DNA of 64,000 bases from Moorena sp. SIO3I8 (GCF_010692325.1 NZ_JAAHHW010000024.1:1-64000); one strand, 5' to 3'. Positions 9,009-19,024 are shown, counted from the stretch's first letter. Translations and numbers: made by a program. Notes: generated by a model from the sequence alone, not told the origin.

Positions 9009-10076
9009 TTATTTCAGTTCCGGATGAGTTGTACTCTCTTGAGAAACACCCATGTGATTAATAGTAGCGAGTAGCTGGTAAAGACGGCTAACATCTCGTC
9101 GATTGAAGTAGAAAACCAGACGGGGAAGTTCAGCAGTTTCATCAGGTAGTTCTTCTGGTAAAACCTGACTTTTTTCAATCCGTCCCTGAACCAAGATATC
9201 GCTAAAATCCTGATTTAGCTGTTCAACCTCAGGATCTGACAACTCAGATTTGAGGCGAATGACGAATTGATCTCTGACATAGCGGCTAGAGTGATAAACC
9301 CGGTAAAACCGATTAATTGTTTCGTAAGCCACATCTAAGTTATCTGTGATGGTATAGAGACTGGAATCCTCTGGACTGATCAAACCCCGTTGCATGAGGT
9401 GCTTTTGAATATAAGCATCCCAATCTTTCCAGTAGGTGCCACCAGGTTTATCAATCAGTACTAAAGGAGTTGGTTCTAATCGTCCTGTTTGACAAAGGGT
9501 TAAAGACTCAAAGGCTTCATCCTGAGTACCAAAGCCACCAGGAAATAAGGTAAGCGCATCCGTTTCCTTGATAAAAAATAGCTTGCGAGTGAAAAAATAC
9601 TTGAACTCAATCAGCTTGGGATCCCCTGCGATAAACGAATTTGCTTCGTTTTCAAACGGTAGTTGAATATTCAGACCAAACGAATGCTTAGAGCCAGCAC
9701 CTTTGTTTCCTGCCTCCATAATGCCAGGACCAGCACCAGTCATTACCATAAATCCCTGCTGGGTTAAATGATGAGCAAATTCAGCTGCCAGCTGATATTC
9801 AGGAGTATTTGGAGCAAGGCGCGATGAACCGAAAATGGTAACTTTACGGACATGACGATAGGGATAAAAAACTTGAAATGCCCGCTCCATATCTTGTAGA
9901 GAAGCGGTTATTATTTTCCAATCTAGACGGTCAATTTCTTCCCCAGTTAGTCGCACTAGCACTGCTAGAGACCGTTTGATCCATTGACGATTTTCCAGAT
10001 TAGGTAGCTGGTCAATCAGTGTTGCTAAATCGGTTGACAGTGACTTGAAGCCATCCGCAGAAGGAGATAGGGTCAT
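9009..10076 (-). CDS. LOG-family Rossmann protein (TIGR00730-like)
   Basis: 355 residues. The core has VTIFGSSRLAP, MTGAGPGIMEAGNKGA and FPGGFGTQDE (near 178-187), the phosphoribohydrolase-type signature of LOG proteins, which cleave nucleoside 5'-monophosphates (including cytokinin nucleotides) or act as pyrimidine/purine nucleotide N-glycosidases. It is longer than plant-type LOG (about 200 residues) because of N-terminal and C-terminal extensions, as in the cyanobacterial long form. It is downstream of kaiC on the same strand with about 150 bp between; whether it shares the transcript is open. Confidence 0.8.
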   Translation of the reverse strand: MTLSPSADGFKSLSTDLATLIDQLPNLENRQWIKRSLAVLVRLTGEEIDRLDWKIITASLQDMERAFQVFYPYRHVRKVTIFGSSRLAPNTPEYQLAAEFAHHLTQQGFMVMTGAGPGIMEAGNKGAGSKHSFGLNIQLPFENEANSFIAGDPKLIEFKYFFTRKLFFIKETDALTLFPGGFGTQDEAFESLTLCQTGRLEPTPLVLIDKPGGTYWKDWDAYIQKHLMQRGLISPEDSSLYTITDNLDVAYETINRFYRVYHSSRYVRDQFVIRLKSELSDPEVEQLNQDFSDILVQGRIEKSQVLPEELPDETAELPRLVFYFNRRDVSRLYQLLATINHMGVSQESTTHPELK

Positions 10077-10225
10077 ATCGTATCCAGTTGACTACTTATC
10101 ATTAAAGGTTTTTCATCAATTGAAAATTGAAAATTAAAAATTGTCAATAGTCAAGGATCCATTAACAATTAACAATTAACAATTAACGATTTACCTGAAT
10201 ACGAAGTGATTAAGCGGACTCAATA

Positions 10226-11785
10226 TTATTCCACCGACTTATCACGAACGCCTTTAACAATCCGAGAGAGTTCGCTTTTTTCATCGAGGGGAATACGAGT
10301 GGGAGAACCACTGATGATTCGTTCGTAATTGCGGAAGGAATCCTTAATTTCTGGTCCATCCTTACTAATAGTGTACTCTCTGATCCCTGTATCATGCCAA
10401 GAGCCACGCATCTTAAACACATTGATAGCACGGGACATTTCACCACGAATTTCCACATACTGTAACATTATAATTGTGTCAGTAATTGTGGAAATATGGG
10501 AATCGGTAATGGAGTCAGAGCCCAGAAATTTATCTGTGGTATTGGTAAAAAAGCCAGTTATTTCTTCTTGCTTGGCATAGCCCGTCACACCAATCACAAA
10601 CTGCCGAAAGGCATTGTTGCTGACTCCCCGTGCTAAAGCAGAAAGAGAGTCGATGGCAATGCGAGAGGGCTTAAATTCAGCAATTTCGGTTTTAATCCGT
10701 TGTAAGTGGTCTTCTAACCCCGCTGATTCTGGATAAGAACAAAGGATTTTCAATAAACCCTTTTGTTCCATTTCCTCAAAATTAATGCCCCAAGACGATG
10801 CATTACGAGATAGCTGAGCCCGAGATTCTTCGTAAGCAAACAGAATGGCGCGATCACCTTGTATGCAAGCATTTTCGATAAACTTGCTCACTAACAAGGT
10901 TTTGCCAGTACCTGTGGCACCCGTTGCCAGGATAATGGAATCCTTGAAGAAACCACCACCACACATAACATCAAGAGTGTTTATTCCGGAAGAGACTCTG
11001 GCCATGGAAGACCTTTGAGTCAGTCGCATTGCTCCTAAGGGGAAGATGTTGATCCCTTGATCGGTAATAGTAAAGGGGTATTCTCCTTTCATATGGGTGG
11101 TACCCCGCAGCTTGAGAATTTCTATAGTACGGCGTCGGCGTTCCCCTTCCAGCACATTACGGACAATGACCACATTATCCGAGACAAACTCTTCCACCCC
11201 GAATCTAGCTACTGGTCCATACTCTTCAACTCGCTCTGTCGTCATAATGGTGGTTACGCCAATGTTTTTCAGGCGTGCCACTAGGCGAAAAATTTCTCGA
11301 CGTACTACCGAAGCAGCATCGTACTGCTGAAAGATGGCAGTGATTGAGTCAATGGAAACTCGCTTGGCTTTGTATTTGTGAATGGCGTACTGAATACGTT
11401 CGATCAGGGCAGACAGGTCGAAGTTGCCCACAATGTCCTGTCCTTCTGGATCCGGGGAAGCATCCAGAATAAATAGCTTGCCTTCGTTAACTAGTTTATT
11501 TAGCTCCCAACCAAAGCTCGATGCATTTTTGGTGATATCTGTGGGTGATTCTTCAAATGTAACAAACACACCAGCTTCATCAAAATTGCTAATGCCGTTG
11601 TAGAGAAATTGAACGGCTAATAGAGTTTTTCCAGTGCCAGACGTTCCACTGACCAAGGTGGTTCTACCAGATGGTAAACCCCCATGAGAGATCTCATCGA
11701 ATCCTTCGATCATTGTCCGTATTTTCTGGACACCGACCGTTGTTACTGAGTTTTGATATTGTTCATTTTGATTCAATTGATTCAT
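10226..11785 (-). CDS. kaiC: Circadian clock ATPase/autokinase KaiC
   Basis: 519 residues with two RecA-like domains. CI has Walker A GTSGTGKT (47-54) and the catalytic Glu pair in VFVTFEES; CII has Walker A GATGTGKT and AYEESRAQLSR. The phosphorylation pair is intact in TDSHISTITDT: Ser 432 and Thr 433, matching S431/T432 of Synechococcus elongatus. The C-terminal tail DSFRNYERIISGSPTRI, to which KaiA binds, is present. Everything needed for the phosphorylation oscillator is visible. kaiB lies 103 bp upstream and kaiA further upstream on the same strand. Confidence 0.97.
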   Translation of the reverse strand: MNQLNQNEQYQNSVTTVGVQKIRTMIEGFDEISHGGLPSGRTTLVSGTSGTGKTLLAVQFLYNGISNFDEAGVFVTFEESPTDITKNASSFGWELNKLVNEGKLFILDASPDPEGQDIVGNFDLSALIERIQYAIHKYKAKRVSIDSITAIFQQYDAASVVRREIFRLVARLKNIGVTTIMTTERVEEYGPVARFGVEEFVSDNVVIVRNVLEGERRRRTIEILKLRGTTHMKGEYPFTITDQGINIFPLGAMRLTQRSSMARVSSGINTLDVMCGGGFFKDSIILATGATGTGKTLLVSKFIENACIQGDRAILFAYEESRAQLSRNASSWGINFEEMEQKGLLKILCSYPESAGLEDHLQRIKTEIAEFKPSRIAIDSLSALARGVSNNAFRQFVIGVTGYAKQEEITGFFTNTTDKFLGSDSITDSHISTITDTIIMLQYVEIRGEMSRAINVFKMRGSWHDTGIREYTISKDGPEIKDSFRNYERIISGSPTRIPLDEKSELSRIVKGVRDKSVE

Positions 11786-11888
11786 ATTGGTCGTAAGTAA
11801 ATGTTCTTAATCAAAAAAAAAAGTTTAGTTTAATGGTGTTGCTGACTTGCTAAATTTTCACGCTTTAATCTAAAATGGTATAATCTAT

Positions 11889-12203
11889 TTAGAAATCCAA
11901 ATCTCCTTCACGGAGTTCTTCATAGAGCAAATCTAAGCCGATCAAGACTTTTTCTCGATCTGAGAGGTCCCCAATGATTTTTCGCACAGGAGGCGGTAAA
12001 ACTTTTGCCAAGGTTGGTGTTGCCAAAATTTTATCTTCCTCAGCTAGTTGGGGGCTCTTAAGAACATCAATTACTTTGAGAGCGTAAACCCCTTGGAATT
12101 CCTGTTCGAGAATAGTTTTCAGTGTTCTCAAAGCCCTGACGGAGTTGGGGGTGTTCCCAGCTACATAAAGCTTGAGAACATAGGTTTTTTTATAGGAACT
12201 CAT
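11889..12203 (-). CDS. kaiB: Circadian clock protein KaiB
   Basis: 104 residues, thioredoxin-like in the ground state and fold-switching when it binds phosphorylated KaiC. Family hallmarks include [34 protein letters not shown] and [20 protein letters not shown], with an acidic C-terminal tail. Length matches other KaiB proteins. It follows kaiA by 126 bp, a gap long enough to hold a separate kaiBC promoter as in S. elongatus, though I cannot point to defined boxes. Confidence 0.97.
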   Translation of the reverse strand: MSSYKKTYVLKLYVAGNTPNSVRALRTLKTILEQEFQGVYALKVIDVLKSPQLAEEDKILATPTLAKVLPPPVRKIIGDLSDREKVLIGLDLLYEELREGDLDF

Positions 12204-12330
12204 AGGCTCGTAAGTTTAGGAGAAGATGGGTTAAAGGTCAATACAAGGGATCAAGGAACTCAAGGAAACGGTTTTTTAGGAGAGCCTCCCATCAAGCTTA
12301 CTACTCAATGTTGATCCGATTCTGCTGATC

Positions 12331-13251
12331 TTACAGTTCTCTGGGGATGGAACGGCGATACATTTCACCTAAGTGAGCAATCACGTCGATTAACGTCAGG
12401 CGATAATCAAGCAGTATATCCTCTCTACGGCCTTCCAGCTGCAACTGTTTGGAAAATTCATCCATCAGTTCCATATGAATTTCTACAATCTTAGATATAG
12501 AAATATCCGCAAAAAACACTTCTTCTACAAAATGATCGATGTCTTGGTTTAGGGTATCTCCGGGTGCAAAGTACTGTAGAACAATTTGACGATACTCTGA
12601 TTTCAAGTGTTCTAACAGCTCATCCCTGTCGTTAAGAGATAGATTACGGAAAAAAAGCTGAGGATTTCTCTTGTAGTACACACCAAGGTATCCAAGTCTT
12701 TCCCTGAGCTTTTCAGCTAACCGGTGCTGCTGCTTACTCAAGAAACTGTAATTAGCTACTGCGAGGGTAGGATAAACCGGGTCATCTGACCTGGGTAAGT
12801 TACAGGCGGGAGCCAGAGACAAAAACCCGGTGATCGCCTGTTGGATGAAATTGCCAATCTCAGGTAATTGGTGAATAGTAAGTTCCACTTCTGCCGGATG
12901 GAACAGATGAGCCCTGGATCTGGTGGTGAATTTATGGGTCGTCTGGTTATAAGCCAGCTGTTGATTGCTGTCAACCCTAGAGGGAATTTGTGGGGAGTCC
13001 GACCGCAAAAATACTGCAGGTAAGGTGGTTCCTTGCAAGTACAAGTAGTGGATCACCTTGGGAAGTGTGTCGGTATCCTGCAATACCAAACAATCAAGAT
13101 CCTGTTTATGTTGCTCAACCACCTCGAAAAATTCAGATTCTGAACTAGTAGAGTGTATTATATAGTGCTCGCTACCCAAAACCTGACAAAGGGATTGAGC
13201 TAGGGAATCAGAACTGATCAGGGTACATATGGTTAGTTGGGAAAGCAACAC
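12331..13251 (-). CDS. kaiA: Circadian clock protein KaiA
   Basis: 306 residues. The N-terminal half is a pseudo-receiver (LTICTLISSDSLAQSLCQ onward) lacking a phosphorylatable Asp, and the C-terminal half is the four-helix KaiC-binding domain (RDELLEHLKSEYRQIV, YFAPGDTLNQDIDHFVEEVF). It stimulates KaiC autophosphorylation. The start codon is GTG at 13251, or the TTG next to it; the S. elongatus protein begins MLSQ, close to the LLSQ here. It is divergent from a large histidine kinase gene, with 304 bp between. Confidence 0.95.
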   Translation of the reverse strand: MLLSQLTICTLISSDSLAQSLCQVLGSEHYIIHSTSSESEFFEVVEQHKQDLDCLVLQDTDTLPKVIHYLYLQGTTLPAVFLRSDSPQIPSRVDSNQQLAYNQTTHKFTTRSRAHLFHPAEVELTIHQLPEIGNFIQQAITGFLSLAPACNLPRSDDPVYPTLAVANYSFLSKQQHRLAEKLRERLGYLGVYYKRNPQLFFRNLSLNDRDELLEHLKSEYRQIVLQYFAPGDTLNQDIDHFVEEVFFADISISKIVEIHMELMDEFSKQLQLEGRREDILLDYRLTLIDVIAHLGEMYRRSIPREL

Positions 13252-13275
13252 AACAGGTCTGGAATAACAAACTGG

Positions 13276-13298
13276 GTACTCTTACTATATAAGAGTAC
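13276..13298. promoter_or_regulatory. 9-bp inverted repeat in the kaiA upstream region
   Basis: GTACTCTTA (13276-13284) and TAAGAGTAC (13290-13298) form a perfect dyad around CTATA, about 25 bp upstream of the kaiA start. It could be an operator or a 5'-leader hairpin of the kai transcript. It lies in the 304-bp divergent region between kaiA and the histidine kinase, which holds nothing else I can name. Confidence 0.5.
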
Positions 13299-13555
13299 TT
13301 AAACCAGTAAGATTTTAACATTTTTTTTAACAATGGGCTTAATATAAATTAAATTAAATTGAAACAGTCTGATAATTGAAATTAATTTTGATTTCGCGCC
13401 TCACTATATCCCCAGTGTTGAGCAGTATATTGAAAAGTACTTGCTCTTCAAGCATTAGGGGATAGTCTAGCCCTGTTGGGCTTGAGTGAATTCCTTTGTT
13501 GCTACTTTAGGAGGATGTGTTGCTACTGTAGCGCTCAACCGCTGTTGAAGCTAGA

Positions 13556-16500
13556 TTGGTTATGTCCATGCCTACTCCCAGTATCCAAAAATTTGCCCAG
13601 CTAGTTCCTGTTTGTCAAAGGACCTCTGAGTTGGCTACTCTGCTAGATATTTTTAATGGTTCAAGGCATGACTCGATTGTGGTAGTCAGCGAACACCAAT
13701 ATCCTGTGGGAGTAGTGAAGCTAAGGCAGATCATGCCTCACCTGCTCTCCTTAGCTAAGGTATGTAGCTCAGGAACAACAATGACAACTGGTTTTCTTCA
13801 CAAACCACTATCTTGGCTAGAGCCAAACATCATTGAACCCATAACCATCCTACCAGGTAAGCTGAGTCTAAACCAATTCTGGTACTACCTACAAGACCAT
13901 GGAAGTAGGGAGGGGGGGTTAGGGGAGTTGGGCAGCAACTGGGATAGAGAATTTAACCAATTCCCCATCCGAGATCAGGAACACTGGGCATTAGTAGATG
14001 GGGACCAGAAATTTATCGGACTCCTTAACAGTTGGCTGCTGTTAAAATCATTAGCATCCACATTCACCCAACAACGTTCTGAATCGATAGTAAAGCGTAC
14101 TCAACCCAAGGGACTGAACCCTAATCCCCTCAGGACTCACCACCCAGACTATCGATTAACAGCCAAGAGTTCTTGGGTCAATTCCCTAGGATTATCATCT
14201 CGAATCAACTCAGGACTGAAAACTCAGGAGGAAGCCCTAACTAAAACTCCCCAGTTCAAGGGCATTAACCCATTAGTCCAACTGTTAGAACAACTGCCAT
14301 TACCCCTAAGCATACAAACCTCGACGGGAAAAGTTTTAGCCGAGAATCTGACCTGGCGTGAGCAGATTGAGACATCATCCCAGGGGAATCCGGGAAATAG
14401 TAGCACCACAGGCACTAAGAATAGTACCTCTGCCCAGAAAAACCCTGGAGCTAGGGAAAAGATACCCTACCGTTCTTCTTACAATCGTCTGTTATCCAAT
14501 GATGTCTCCAGGGAAGTCAGTAAGGAAGGTTTGAAGCAATCGATGGAAGAGCCCTTGACATCGTTAGACTTCCAGTGGCGTCAGCCTGATACCCAGAATT
14601 CCCCAACCTTTCATGACCAATCTGCTCCGACCTCTCCAGGACAATGGCCATTATCTGTGGGCAATGTTTCTGACCAGGGAGACAAAACCTCTGAACAAGC
14701 TGCGCTTGGGCAATACTGTGCTCTTGATACTCCCTATCAAGCAGCAACCACTATTCACGAGCGCGTGCTGCTCTTTTCATCACCAGTCAAGAAAACCAGG
14801 GGAAACCATACCCCCTGCCAGGAAACCGCTGCGCCAACTGATCCAACTCTTTCAAACAGCCAGGAGCGGGTATTCTCGTTTGTCAAAATTCCTCTGTCAC
14901 CTGCTATCGCTGCTCTTTGGGAAGGAGGACTAGAAACTGACAGTTGCGAGCCTAAGGTCGCTTTTGACTATTCGAGATCTCCAATCTCTAGGTCTGAGTC
15001 ACCCAACTCTAAATTATACCTAGTCTTGGCTCAAGATACCACAGAGCAACGACTCTTTGCCCAAGAACTGGCAGCGAAAAATGCTGATTTAGTGCAACTC
15101 AACCGACTCAAAGATGAGTTTTTAGCTTGCATTAGCCACGAACTGAAAACACCTATAACTGCGATTTTGGGTTTGTCAACTTTGTTGAAAGACCAAGCCC
15201 TAGGGGAACTCAATCAACGTCAATCCCGTTATGCGCAGTTAATTTATCAGAGTGGACGTAAGCTAATGGCTGTGGTCAACGATATTCTGGATTTGACCCG
15301 TATGGAGACTGGTCAGCTGAAACTTACCGTCGAACCGGTGCAAATTCGGACTGTATGCGATCGCGCTTATGACCAAGCTCGCTCTGAGATAGACTCAAAA
15401 CACTCCGAGGACAACAATCGAGATTATCCCACAAAATTCACCCTAGAGATTGAACCGGGTTTAGAAATGCTGATTGCTGACGAGTTGCGCTTACGGCAAA
15501 TGTTGGTGCATCTGTTTTCTAATGCCCTTAAGTTTACCGATGGCAGTGGTGAAATTGGTCTGAAGGTCAATTGGTGGCAAGGTTGGATTGCTTTCACGGT
15601 CTGGGACACTGGCATTGGTATTCCCGCTGATAAACAGCACTTGATCTTTCAGAAATTCCAACAGCTGGAAAAGCCTCTGACTCGTAGCTTTGAGGGGACG
15701 GGTCTGGGATTAGTCTTAACACAACATCTAGCTCACTTGCATGGTGGAGATGTCTCGTTTATTTCCAAGGCAGGGGTCGGTAGTCAGTTTACCTTACTCT
15801 TCCCCCCTTGTCCTCCCCAGGCTTCCTCTGATCAATTGGACAATTGGGATGAGCAACTATCAGGGATTGCCCCGACGGCAACTTCTCACCCCCCATCTTC
15901 GACGCCCAACCGTTTAGTGTTAATTGTGGAAGCTGTACCTCGTTACCTGGAAGGATTGACGGAACAGCTCAAGAGTTTAGGCTATTGGGTAGTGGTTGCC
16001 CGCTCTGGTACGGAAGCAATCGAAAAAGCCCGTCGTTTACAACCCTATGCTATCTTACTCAATCCCCTACTACCAAAACTTTCTGGTTGGGATGTCCTAA
16101 CACTGCTAAAGTCCGATGCCCAAACTAATCACATTCCGGTTTTGGTAACAGCAACCCAGGCTGAAAAACAGCAGGCAACCCACAACAAAGCTGATGGTTT
16201 CTTAAGTTTGCCGGTACAAGAGGAAGCATTACGAGAAAACCTTTCTCGTCTGGCTAAAGACGAGAGTAATACCAGTAGTGTGCTAACGATTCTCTATCTC
16301 AATCCTGGTGATGGACGAAAAGGCTATTCTGTAGAATCTTACCAGAACCCTGACTCGTCTGAACTGACTTATGAGTTAACTTCACTATTGAGTCTAGAAC
16401 ACTTAGACCTCAATTATCGGGTACTCGAAGCCGATGATTTCGATCAAGCTGAGTTATTGAGCCGGGTTTGGAATCCAGATGTGATTGTATTAAATGGTGC

Positions 16501-17233
16501 TCGACTGATAGACCCTTTCATCTACTTGAATCAGTTTTCATCATATCCTGGCTTGAGTAGTTTACCACTAGTAACCCTGGATCACCAAACTACAGAAGCA
16601 GCTAATCAAGTAACTGGTCTTTCGGTCTATCCCTGTTTAGCACCAAATAATCAACAAAAGATGGCTGCCATACTGCAAGTCATTCAAGTGGCAGCTGGAA
16701 TCAGTTGCAAGCCTACCATTTTAGTGATGGACACGGGGGAGCAGAGGACAAAGTTTAGGGGTAATCCGTTACAGGTTAACAGATTGAACGTTGAATCGTC
16801 TGACTTATCCTACGGGTTGTCAATGGCTGGAAAATCATCAACATCTTGGCTACAGGCACTGATTCAATACTTACAAACTGCTGGTTATTGCAGCTTACTC
16901 GCCTGTTCTTGGGCAGAAGTATACCGTCAAATTCAGGGAAAAAGTGTGGACTTGCTGCTGATTCGATTAACAGATCTCACTAATCCTTCAGAACATTCAA
17001 AAGGATTGATAACTCTTGCTCAATTGCCAGAGCAACCACCCATTCTGGTTTTGGATCATCGATTAGACCCTAAGCAGCACGATCCAGTAATCCAGAGTAG
17101 TAACAGTAGTAACTTGAATTCTCAGTTGGAGTTGCTGCTTGAGAAAATTGCTACTCAGATTGTACACTGGAATTCTCAGTCAATGACCCAGTTATTGAAA
17201 CAGATTAAGCAGGTCATGAACCCAACCCTTTAA
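13556..17233 (+). CDS. Large hybrid histidine kinase with degenerate receiver domains
   Basis: 1225 residues. N-terminal CBS-like segment (roughly 1-165), then a poorly conserved Q/S/N/T-rich linker to about 465, then HisKA with FLACISHELKTPITAIL (phospho-His near 528) and a HATPase domain with DTGIGIPADKQHLIFQKF and FEGTGLGLVLTQHLA. Three receiver-like domains follow (about 783-900, 911-1045, 1053-1180). In the first, the phospho-Asp position reads LLNPLLPKLSGWD, Asn in place of Asp, and the conserved Lys-Pro is replaced by LSLPV; the other two also lack the signature. They are therefore likely binding modules, as in CikA. Divergent from kaiA. Start is TTG 13556, ATG 13562 or ATG 13568. Confidence 0.8.
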   Translation: MVMSMPTPSIQKFAQLVPVCQRTSELATLLDIFNGSRHDSIVVVSEHQYPVGVVKLRQIMPHLLSLAKVCSSGTTMTTGFLHKPLSWLEPNIIEPITILPGKLSLNQFWYYLQDHGSREGGLGELGSNWDREFNQFPIRDQEHWALVDGDQKFIGLLNSWLLLKSLASTFTQQRSESIVKRTQPKGLNPNPLRTHHPDYRLTAKSSWVNSLGLSSRINSGLKTQEEALTKTPQFKGINPLVQLLEQLPLPLSIQTSTGKVLAENLTWREQIETSSQGNPGNSSTTGTKNSTSAQKNPGAREKIPYRSSYNRLLSNDVSREVSKEGLKQSMEEPLTSLDFQWRQPDTQNSPTFHDQSAPTSPGQWPLSVGNVSDQGDKTSEQAALGQYCALDTPYQAATTIHERVLLFSSPVKKTRGNHTPCQETAAPTDPTLSNSQERVFSFVKIPLSPAIAALWEGGLETDSCEPKVAFDYSRSPISRSESPNSKLYLVLAQDTTEQRLFAQELAAKNADLVQLNRLKDEFLACISHELKTPITAILGLSTLLKDQALGELNQRQSRYAQLIYQSGRKLMAVVNDILDLTRMETGQLKLTVEPVQIRTVCDRAYDQARSEIDSKHSEDNNRDYPTKFTLEIEPGLEMLIADELRLRQMLVHLFSNALKFTDGSGEIGLKVNWWQGWIAFTVWDTGIGIPADKQHLIFQKFQQLEKPLTRSFEGTGLGLVLTQHLAHLHGGDVSFISKAGVGSQFTLLFPPCPPQASSDQLDNWDEQLSGIAPTATSHPPSSTPNRLVLIVEAVPRYLEGLTEQLKSLGYWVVVARSGTEAIEKARRLQPYAILLNPLLPKLSGWDVLTLLKSDAQTNHIPVLVTATQAEKQQATHNKADGFLSLPVQEEALRENLSRLAKDESNTSSVLTILYLNPGDGRKGYSVESYQNPDSSELTYELTSLLSLEHLDLNYRVLEADDFDQAELLSRVWNPDVIVLNGARLIDPFIYLNQFSSYPGLSSLPLVTLDHQTTEAANQVTGLSVYPCLAPNNQQKMAAILQVIQVAAGISCKPTILVMDTGEQRTKFRGNPLQVNRLNVESSDLSYGLSMAGKSSTSWLQALIQYLQTAGYCSLLACSWAEVYRQIQGKSVDLLLIRLTDLTNPSEHSKGLITLAQLPEQPPILVLDHRLDPKQHDPVIQSSNSSNLNSQLELLLEKIATQIVHWNSQSMTQLLKQIKQVMNPTL

Positions 17234-17918
17234 AGGAGTGGGATGCAAGTCGGTCATATTATCTGACACCGTGATTATCCATCCAGTCTTGGAGACACTT
17301 GTTGCGAACAAAGCCAGCCGTGGGGATCATCTAGTCAATTATGGCAAACTGTTTTGTTAACCTCCCTCTTTTGCATTCAAGTACAAACAAAAGCAATTCC
17401 TAACTATCTGATCATGATAGTTTACCATAAGGATGCCCTGCGCCCAATGTGTTGGTTGGTCGCAATTCATCCCACCGCAAATCAACGATTATGGCGTGAG
17501 CCTTCTTTCGAAATTAAAGCTAATATGGATAAGACAGCTCCTATCCACCCAAAGTTATTTGGATTTTGATCACGTTTCCCTTAGCATTTATAGTTAATCA
17601 CAGTTAATATTTGTTGCTAATTAATACCGTAATCGTTAATTAGTTTTATTATTGTTAATTAATTTTTTGTAAAACTAATTAACAATAATAAAACTAAAAA
17701 TTGCAACGGCAAACCAAAAAACTATAAACGGTTGAAAAAAGGATGATTAAAAAGTAATACTTTTTACAAAAATAAGTGCAAATATCTAATATTGCTTATG
17801 GTTAATGAATAGAGCGATCGCTCTATCATCTGAGTTGCTCGAAAGTATTTACTTTAATTAATTGAAATAGTTTCAAATAGTAAGTAAGAGTAAGTAAGTT
17901 TTTTAAAGGAGGTAGACC
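17234..17918. other. Gene-free stretch with one doubtful small ORF
   Basis: A 71-codon frame at 17354-17569 has no recognisable family and a leucine/cysteine-rich start; I do not call it a gene. The main structure is the palindrome at 17640-17697. A HIP1-like site and AT-rich DNA precede the strong ribosome-binding site of the next gene at 17905-17912. Confidence 0.4.
17640..17697. repeat. Perfect 22-bp inverted repeat
   Basis: The arm at 17640-17661 is the exact reverse complement of 17676-17697, with a 14-nt spacer that can pair further through TTTT/AAAA. The arms are almost pure A/T (TTAGTTTTATTATTG...). There is no T-tract after it, so it is not an obvious intrinsic terminator; it may be a MITE-like palindrome or a cruciform-forming site. 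Confidence 0.75.
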
Positions 17919-18950
17919 ATGAAACGTCTTGTGGTATGTTGTGATGGAACATGGCAAGATTTATCAAGTACTTACCCAACCAATGTGGTTAAGATTGCTC
18001 AGGCAGTTAAACCACTGGGTAGTGACGGAATTCTACAAATCGTATTCTACGATGAGGGAATTGGCACAGAAGACTCTCTGAAGAGCAAGCTTTTCGGTGG
18101 CGCTTTTGGAAGAGGGATTGATAGCAATATCCAGGATGCTTATCGCTTTCTTTGCTTGAACTACGTCCCTGGTGACGAAATCTACCTGTTCGGTTTCAGT
18201 CGTGGGGCTTACACCGTGCGCAGTCTCGCTGGAATGATTTATAACTCAGGCTTGCTATCCCGTTCCGAGATCCGTAAAGCTCCGGAAGCCTACGAACTGT
18301 ACCGCTCTCGGGATATCAAGCCCAATCACCAACAAATGGTAGCATTCCGCGAAAAATACGGAGAACGTGTTCCCATTACCTTGCTTGGCTGCTGGGATAC
18401 CGTTGGTTCCCTTGGTATCCCTAATTTATCCCCCTTTTTGCGGTTTGACAAAAAGGTCAACGAAAAGTATAGATTCCACGATACCTCTTTGAGTCCGATT
18501 ATTAAGCATGGGTTGCACGCTGTATCCATTGATGAGCAGCGCAAAGTGTTTGACGTGACTCCAATGGACAAAAGCGACCTTAAGGTTCTTGAAGTATGGT
18601 TTCCAGGGGTTCACGGCTCCGTCGGTGGTGGCTCCCAGGAGCAGAGCGGCTTGTCCGACTGCGCACTGCAGTGGATGATGGACTCAATCGGCAAGATCGG
18701 TCTTGGTCTTGAGTTTGACCCAAGCGCAATTCCTACTGGTATCAACATTGACTATGAAATTGATTTCAACAATGATCTGGGTCTATTCAAGTTCACAGGG
18801 ACCAAGGAACGAGAGATTTCTGATAAGTTTCGCCTTCACGAGAGTGTAAGAGAACGCTGGCTGAGGCGGCCAGATTATCGACCGAGCAATCTGCCTAAAA
18901 AGCACGTCTCCAGACTCAATCAACTATTAGAACAGAAGCAACAGAAGTAG
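17919..18950 (+). CDS. DUF2235 alpha/beta hydrolase (Tle1-like lipase fold)
   Basis: 343 residues. The family opening KRLVVCCDGTWQ, the nucleophile elbow GFSRGAYTVRSLAG (Ser near residue 93), and LGCWDTVGSLG and WFPGVHGSVGGG with likely Asp and His identify DUF2235, the family that includes type VI secretion phospholipase effectors of the Tle1 group. No secretion-system gene or immunity protein is adjacent, so a housekeeping hydrolase role is as likely. An excellent Shine-Dalgarno (AAAGGAGG) sits 6-7 nt before ATG 17919, stronger than for most neighbours, suggesting efficient translation. Confidence 0.85.
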   Translation: MKRLVVCCDGTWQDLSSTYPTNVVKIAQAVKPLGSDGILQIVFYDEGIGTEDSLKSKLFGGAFGRGIDSNIQDAYRFLCLNYVPGDEIYLFGFSRGAYTVRSLAGMIYNSGLLSRSEIRKAPEAYELYRSRDIKPNHQQMVAFREKYGERVPITLLGCWDTVGSLGIPNLSPFLRFDKKVNEKYRFHDTSLSPIIKHGLHAVSIDEQRKVFDVTPMDKSDLKVLEVWFPGVHGSVGGGSQEQSGLSDCALQWMMDSIGKIGLGLEFDPSAIPTGINIDYEIDFNNDLGLFKFTGTKEREISDKFRLHESVRERWLRRPDYRPSNLPKKHVSRLNQLLEQKQQK

Positions 18951-19024
18951 AATAATGATGTCAATTTTGGTTGGTTGACTAGTCAACAGCTAATAATTAG
19001 TAATTTGTTATTTGAATAAAATTG

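Noticed and set aside
17354-17569. 71-codon plus-strand frame after the histidine kinase gene
   Set aside because: No ribosome-binding site, no family resemblance and odd composition; not enough to call a gene.
17919-18950. DUF2235 protein as a type VI secretion effector
   Set aside because: No VgrG, PAAR, immunity or other secretion gene is nearby; the fold alone does not support effector status.
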